DNA from: Linyphia triangularis
Lineage: Eukaryota > Arthropoda > Arachnida > Araneae > Linyphiidae
NCBI GenBank assembly: GCA_963978545.1
Contig: OZ021727.1
Coordinates: forward strand, 91,139,262-91,203,261
Length of the DNA: 64,000 nucleotides
Reading direction: 5' to 3'
Shown: positions 57,542 through 64,000 of the stretch, piece after piece
How positions within the stretch are numbered: position 1 is the first letter of the stretch
Layout: each line of letters begins with the position of its first letter
Position numbers and translations under genes: made by a program
Notes under the pieces: model-generated
What the model was told of the DNA's origin: nothing
Databases searched by the model: none
Seen by the model: only the letters and a program-made list of their open reading frames with translations

Positions 57542-57753
57542 TGTGGAGATGAGGCAGGGAGAAAGTGACGAGATTTTGAATTGGCCTCTTATTTTATTAA
57601 GTAGTTTGATATTGAAAGAGCATACTACGCGCGTGCATCATGCGCGGCAGTTATACAGGAAGTGTTTGATTTAGAGTTTATACAGTGCTTCTGGTCCATC
57701 TCGCCAGAGGGCGCTGCCACAATGATAGGGGAGAATGACTGTTGGTTCCCACA
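57542..57753 (-). repeat. LTR copy, unit 2
   Basis: Same sequence as the LTR at 54055 as far as I can see. Without a partner LTR it is a passenger of the tandem duplication. Confidence 0.93.
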
Positions 57754-58134
57754 TTTATATTGCAATAAATTAGTAATTTATATGGGAATTAATTAGTAAT
57801 TTTTATAGAAATAAATTGCTAGTTTATAAAGGAATAAATTAGTATTTTTTATCGAAATAAATTGCTAGTTTATAAGGGAATAAATTAGTAATTTTACAGA
57901 AATAAATTGCTAGTTTACAAAGGAATAATTTGGTAATTTTAAAGTAATATTTTGTAATTTATTAAAGAATAAATAAATTTATTTAGGAATAAATTGGTAA
58001 TTGGTGTTGGAATAAATGTTATTTGAAAATGAAATGATCTCTAATATTAGAGATAATCTCAGCTAAAACTTGCATTTTATATACTACACGTGACTGTAAC
58101 TTTGTAGTGTTTTTTTTTTTTATTTTTAGATAAC

Positions 58135-58247
58135 GTCCCATATAGCACACATCCTCCCAGGGATGTCCCTAGGAAGTCCCCATGTATCTCCAGGACTCCG
58201 AATGACTTCCTAGGGACCTCCCTGGGAGGATGTGTGCTATATGGGGC
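58135..58247. mobile_element. hairpin MITE, unit 2
   Basis: Copy of 54648-54760, moved by the tandem duplication. Confidence 0.8.
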
Positions 58248-58979
58248 TGATCTTGGAGATACAGATGAACAAATCCTGTAAACAAGCTCGTCTCTACGTT
58301 TGTTTAGTGTAGAAACTGAATTCCCTTAAATATAAATAAAATATGTATATAATATAACTTAAAGGGCACACCTAGTGTGACATTTTGTTAGTTTTCGAGT
58401 GAGCTGTAAGTATGATTTTTATCTATTAATAACAATGAAATCGATAATTTTATCTTTAAACATGTTTTTCTCCAAACTACATTTTTCAAATTTGCTGCAG
58501 TTGTAATTCAAAGACAAATCATGCGATCGCTATGATTATTTTTCTGCTTATTTTGTATATGTTTCTCTGTGCTCCAGTTTTTCTATTGTATGAAAAATAT
58601 AATTTTGGTGGGTCAAAAATAATCAATTTTTTAACAAAAATTCGACATTTTCTTTCAAAACTCTGTCATTTTGTTAAATTCCATTTTTTTTTTCACAATC
58701 GTGGGTCATTGTATAGGCAATACCTTCTAGTTTAATATTTTTTTTTTTTCCAGCCACGGTGAAGTCCGCAATCCCTGCAGCAGTGGAGGACTTTTTTTTT
58801 TTTTTTAGTAACTTGGAAAATAGCGAATAACTCGCTGAAAATTAAATTTTTTATATGAAAATTTCAGTGTATATTTATTAATTATGTATAAATATATCCT
58901 CAATATTTAAAAACATTTCATGCAGTAGTTTTCTTTAAAAAATTTCCCAAATATCACCTTTTTTTTTTAGGCGGTCACA

Positions 58980-60346
58980 CAAGTTTTATTTTTGCAAGTT
59001 TTGCATCAACCTCATTTCCGAATGCACCTGTTAAGGATACTGTACCCTCGAATATTGTTGTGGCTGGTAAATAATTAGCTTTCAAACATACGAAAGAAGT
59101 TCCACTGTCAATTAGTGTGTTAACAACGATATCATTTACCAAAACATTTTCGTAGTGTAGCTCATTAATAATTTCATTACGTTGTATAATTTTGTTTGTT
59201 TCGATTTCACACACAGGGTTATTTTCTGAATTTGAATTATTATTTCTAGGACTATTTTCGTTTCTTGACATATTCCTTTGATTATAGAATCCCCTTGTAG
59301 GTCTGTTATTTGTTTTTCGGAAGTTTTCATAAGATCCTTGTTTACCATTTCTATAATTTTGTGCGTTGTTTTCAAATGGCGGTGGGCGGAAATTAGTGTC
59401 ACTTAAAGACTTGCGCTTCGAAATAAAATAAATGTCACATTCTTTAGCTAGTTCTGATGGTTTAAACCAAGCATCACCTTGACTTACCGATATGTGGGCC
59501 TGCGTTTCTCTATCCAAAGTACTAAAAAGTTTGTCAGACACCATTAACTGGCAAAGTGATTCGAGATCTTTGACATTACGCAATTTGCAGTAATAATTGA
59601 AAGCTGTGGTCAATCTTGACGAAAACTGTACGTGGGATTCGTTTGCCATGCGTTGGCTTCTGTGGAACTTTAAAAGATTTTCTTGTGGTGTCGGTTGAAA
59701 TTCTCGTAAAACGATAGTTTTAACTTGCTCATAGTTAGCTAATTCGTGTTCAGGAATATATAGTAAAATATTGTTGGCACGTTCACCAAGAACATTAATT
59801 AAAATCTCCGATTTGAATTCATTTGGGACTTTTTTAGTTATAAAAGCTCGTTCTAAAGATTGGAAAAATAAGTTGAAATTTTCGGGTCTAGTGGGGACTG
59901 GCATACTGAGAGTTTTGACGCTTTTTATTAAGTTTTCAATGTTCGGTGATGTTTCAGTTGGTATGTTATCGTGTACATAATTATTTTGGTTTTCCCCTGT
60001 GTTAATTCTAACGTTTTCGAGTTCTAGCTGTTTTTCAAGTTGAGCTAATTTTATTTTTTCGACCTCTATTTTGTTTTTTTCTATCTCTGCTTTGTTTTTT
60101 TCTAACTCTTTTAATTCTTGCAACTTTCTTTCCTCTTCTAATTTATTTTTTTCTATAAGTTCTTGTGTTTTTCCATCCTCGATTGTTGACCAAATTAAGT
60201 CTTTGATGAAATCTGGTTCGCTTGTAAAATACAGGATTTTTCTCAATAATTTCTTTCAATTTTATGATTGTGGCACCTGTCGGTACAACTTCTCCTAACT
60301 CTGTACAAACCTGTACGAGGTCTTGTTTTTTCGTATTTTTAAACAT
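58980..60346 (-). pseudogene. gag copy, unit 3 (truncated in protease)
   Basis: Protein identical to unit 2, including the shared frame change and the same truncation point. Carried by the tandem duplication and lacks pol. Confidence 0.85.
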
Positions 60347-61028
60347 GCTTAGTATTAAAATGGTTTGATCCTACCTGAGAATCTTGAAACTTTTCGTTGG
60401 TATGCAGCGTAGGAAGATTACTTGTTCGATGGAGTTGGCGGCAGGGTATAGGCCTTGTGGATTCTTTCGGCGGCGTAAAATAGGTATAAGGATCGCTGAG
60501 ATGCTGGTCGTGCTGGCGACGAGGACGGCAATGATGCTGGTCGTTCTGGCTACGAGGATGGCAATGATGCTGGTCGTTCTGGCTACGAGGATGGCAATGA
60601 TGCTGGTCGTTCTGGCTACGAGGAAGGTCAGGATGCTGGTCGTTCTATCTACGAGGATGGCTAGGATGCTGGTCGTGCTGGTACGATGATGGATGCTGGT
60701 CCTGCTGGCAATTCGGCACATACACTTTCAAAATAGAAGATTGTTGATTCGGCGTGGTATTGGCCCGTTGGATGAATTGCTGATGATGTCGGAGGGAAGT
60801 TCGGTGATATAATCAAAGTTCGTTAAAGTTTAGGCAGGATGTAGGCGGTTTTATTGGCCTGTAGGTTCACAGAAACGTTTCCGTTGGATCGATGAAGGCG
60901 GTTTTATTGGCCTGTGACTACGTTTTGGTTCTCGATGAAATGGCTTTAGTAGGCTGACGAAACTTCCTATTGTGAAAAACTTTGCTCTTTAGAAAATCGC
61001 GAGTTCGGTACGGCTGAGCCCCCAATTT

Positions 61029-61240
61029 TGTGGAGATGAGGCAGGGAGAAAGTGACGAGATTTTGAATTGGCCTCTTATTTTATTAAGTAGTTTGATATT
61101 GAAAGAGCATACTACGCGCGTGCATCATGCGCGGCAGTTATACAGGAAGTGTTTGATTTAGAGTTTATACAGTGCTTCTGGTCCATCTCGCCAGAGGGCG
61201 CTGCCACAATGATAGGGGAGAATGACTGTTGGTTCCCACA
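61029..61240 (-). repeat. LTR copy, unit 3
   Basis: Same as the LTRs at 54055 and 57542. Confidence 0.93.
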
Positions 61241-61595
61241 TTTATATTGCAATAAATTAGTAATTTATATGGGAATTAATTAGTAATTTTTATAGAAATA
61301 AATTGCTAGTTTATAAAGGAATAAATTAGTATTTTTTATCGAAATAAATTGCTAGTTTATAAGGGAATAAATTAGTAATTTTACAGAAATAAATTGCTAG
61401 TTTACAAAGGAATAATTTGGTAATTTTAAAGTAATATTTTGTAATTTATTAAAGAATAAATAAATTTATTTAGGAATAAATTGGTAATTGGTGTTGGAAT
61501 AAATGTTATTTGAAAATGAAATGATCTCTAATATTAGAGATAATCTCAGCTAAAACTTGCATTTTATATACTACACGTGACTGTAACTTTGTAGT

Positions 61596-61629
<34 letters not shown>

Positions 61630-61633
61630 TAAC

Positions 61634-61746
61634 GTCCCATATAGCACACATCCTCCCAGGGATGTCCCTAGGAAGTCCCCATGTATCTCTAGGACTCCGA
61701 ATGACTTCCTAGGGACCTCCCTGGGAGGATGTGTGCTATATGGGGT
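61634..61746. mobile_element. hairpin MITE, unit 3
   Basis: Copy of 54648-54760 with two visible substitutions. Confidence 0.8.
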
Positions 61747-61861
61747 TGATCTTGGAGATACAGATGAACAAATCCTGTAAACAAGCTCGTCTCTACGTTT
61801 GTTTAGTGTAGAAACTGAATTCCCTTAAATATAAATAAAATATGTATATAATATAACTTAA

Positions 61862-62493
61862 AGGGCACACCTAGTGTGACATTTTGTTAGTTTTCGAGTT
61901 AGCTGTAAGTATGATTTTTATCTATTAATAACAATGAAATCGATCATTTTATCTTTAAACATGTTTTTCTCCAAACTACATTTTTCAAATTTGCTGCAGT
62001 TGTAATTCAAAGACAAATCATGCGATCGCTATGATTATTTTTCTGCTTATTTTGTATATGTTTCTCTGTGCTCCAGTTTTTCTATTGTATGAAAAATATA
62101 ATTTTGGTGGGTCAAAAATAATCCATTTTTTAACAAAAATTCGACATTTTCTTTCAAAACTCTGTCATTTTGTTAAATTCCATTTTTTTTTTTTCACAAT
62201 CGTGGGTCATTGTATAGGCAATACCTTCTAGTTTAATATTTTTTTTTTTTCCAGCCACGGTGAAGTCCGCAATCCCTGCAGCAGTGGAGGACTTTTTTTT
62301 TTTTTTTAGTAATTTGGAAAATAGCGAATAACTCGCTGAAAATTAAATTTTTTATATGAAAATTTCAGTGTATATTTATTAATTATGTATAAATATATCC
62401 TCAATATTTAAAAACATTTCATGCAGTAGTTTTCTTTAAAAAATTTCCCAAAAATCACCTTTTTTTTTTAGGCGGTCACACTAGGTGTTCCCT
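61862..62493. mobile_element. TTAA-flanked non-autonomous element (intact copy)
   Basis: Ends AGGGCACACCTAGTGTGAC and GTCACACTAGGTGTTCCCT, flanked by TTAA at 61858-61861 and 62494-62497. A TTAA target suggests piggyBac or Kolobok. No transposase. Left-hand truncated copies start near 54876 and 58363 and end at GTCACAC where the tandem units join. Confidence 0.8.
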
Positions 62494-62497
62494 TTAA

Positions 62498-62746
62498 GCT
62501 GCAAATAAATTCCGAGTATTATCAACAGGCTTTCTGGAATTATAATGAATGGCAAAGCATTTTATAAATCCAAAGTAATTGAATTTTATATTTAAAAAAT
62601 CTGCTTATTACTTGAAATGTATCTTTCTATTATATAACTTAATAGCTTCTAAAAATTGCTATCGAACTGAAATGTAAGATATTATACTTTGATACACTAA
62701 TAACATTATTTTTGTTTGTCAATAACACAATTCAAAACATAATTAT
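62498..62746. other. intergenic, nothing recognised
   Basis: Short AT-rich spacer. Confidence 0.5.
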
Positions 62747-63395
62747 TAGTTCGAGAGGCGACTGCAATTTTTGGACTTCATCGAACATCATTCTGAATTT
62801 TTTATACAGATTGGAGAAAATGAGTAGATTAGGAATCCATTTGTCTGCCGTGGCAAAAATGACCGAAACTGATCAAAAATCGACTTGGAATGAGTTGAAC
62901 TAAAATCCGATTGCCAAATATGTCATAACTTGCCAAAAAGGGAACACACTTTTTCGTATGGCAACCCTGCATTTTGATTTTCAATGAGAAAAAGCGCAAA
63001 CGATTTTTGATCTCTGGCTTGGAAAATGTGTATCTTTTAAAAGTAAGCCAAATTGGCAACATCAGTTACGTCATCCGTGACGTAATGTTTATTGCCAACT
63101 TGGCTCCCTTTTAATACATGCAAGTAGACCGTCGCCAGATATCTGAATCGTCTGCAACCTTCTTAATTGATAATTAAACAGTGAGGGTTACCAACAAAAA
63201 AAAATACTCATTATTTGGCAAGTTATGGCTCATGATTTAGTTCAACTTATTAAAACACGATTTTTGACCAGTTTCGGCCATTTTTGCCACGGCAGACCAG
63301 TGGATTCGTATTCTACTCACTTTTCTCTAATTTCTATAAAAAAAATCAGAATGATATTCGATGAGGTCCAAAAATTGCAGTCGTCTCTCTTTCTA
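62747..63395. mobile_element. MITE-A copy 5
   Basis: Full-length but more diverged copy (TAGTTCGAGAGGCGACTGC ... GTCGTCTCTCTTTCTA), with TACGTCATCCGTGACGTAA at the centre. Confidence 0.88.
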
Positions 63396-64000
63396 TACAT
63401 AAAAACTAAATGTATTAACTTGTGCTTATTAATAATATTTCCTGAAGAATAGTCTCTTAAAACAATCTTGGTTATTTTGAAAGTAACAGAATTGTGTGCT
63501 TATTAAATTCCACACTTAATTAAAAAGTCAACGGAATTCGAAGTTAAAAATTTTCCAATTTTAATTTTGAAAATAGTGATAATAGAGTGAAATGACAATG
63601 CCCAAAATACAAAATAATACTTATAATTAAATTAAACTAATTCTTAATAATTAAAGTAATTTTTTTTAGGAATACGACAACGTTAATGTAAATGCTTAAT
63701 CAATAATGAAGGAAATAACTATTACTAGTATTTTAATAATATTCAATACGTTAATCTAGAAGTTGAAATTAGGTAAAAACTTAAGTAATTAATAACGTCT
63801 TCAAAAAAGAAAATAGATTAAATTTTCAATTATTTTCAATTTCACATAAATATAATTTGGTGCATAAAATTAATGAAAATACCAAGGAATCTCCTAATTT
63901 TAATTATTGTGTAAGATTATTGAATATGTTAGATATGGCTCCCACTAAACTTTCTTGTGTAAGGTGTAAGATAAATAAAAACTTTTTCAACTGGACTCTA
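63396..64000. other. AT-rich end of window, nothing recognised
   Basis: No gene or repeat supported. Confidence 0.5.

Larger units (their letters stand above)
55493..58979. repeat. 3,487-bp tandem unit 2
   Basis: Contains gag 3'-truncated at the junction, leader, LTR (57542-57753) and flank. Its gag matches unit 3 and its flank matches unit 1. Confidence 0.95.
58980..62480. repeat. 3.5-kb tandem unit 3
   Basis: As unit 2 for gag and LTR. The flank differs slightly (a longer poly-T near 61600 and several substitutions) and continues into the true right end of the TTAA element. Confidence 0.95.

Overview
The window looks like a gene-poor, AT-rich stretch of an animal nuclear genome, most probably an arthropod and possibly a chelicerate such as a spider. 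The evidence is the tRNA-derived SINEs, Tc1, hAT, PIF/Harbinger-like and TTAA-type DNA transposons, a Ty3/gypsy LTR retrotransposon, an 18S rRNA fragment of animal type, and exon fragments with plausible introns (CUB and THAP domains). Nothing bacterial was seen: no operons, CRISPR arrays or intact tRNA genes. The taxon is an inference. I see no intact multi-exon host gene.

Layout. 1-8.5 kb: a SINE, a palindromic Tc1-like element, a piggyBac-like element, degenerate repeats, a second SINE and an hAT-like element with a duplicated right end. 8.9-11.1 kb: a 216-bp satellite array of about ten units. 11.1-17.1 kb: AT-rich DNA with GAGGTCGG-ended (hAT-like) elements, AT and AAC microsatellites and a ~135-bp degenerate tandem array. 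17.3-19.9 kb: a decayed CUB-domain gene whose exons are split by a Tc1 element (itself partly duplicated) and by a palindromic MITE. 20-30 kb: MITEs, tandem repeats and two unrecognised coding candidates on the minus strand. 30.6-44.5 kb: two SINEs, a truncated 18S rRNA copy, three copies of one MITE family, an hAT element nested in a MITE, and a THAP-carrying TTA-flanked element nested in another MITE. 46.5-54.3 kb: one nearly full-length but broken gypsy element on the minus strand, with a DNA transposon inserted in its coding region. 52.0-62.5 kb: a 3,487-bp unit (gag, leader, LTR and flanking DNA) present three times in tandem. 62.7-63.4 kb: the fifth copy of the most frequent MITE.

How it fits together. 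This is a layered insertion record. Several insertions can be dated relative to each other, because target-site duplications are intact and uninterrupted sister copies lie in the same window. Four independent tandem duplications run across a transposon boundary into flanking DNA, so they post-date the insertions. The gypsy gag and pol are not functional: one DNA insertion, two apparent frameshifts and one stop in pol, and a gag frameshift shared by all three copies. The most unusual structures are the gag-LTR triplication, the zinc-finger cargo in the DNA transposon inside the gypsy element, and the satellite that shares a hairpin segment with a dispersed repeat.
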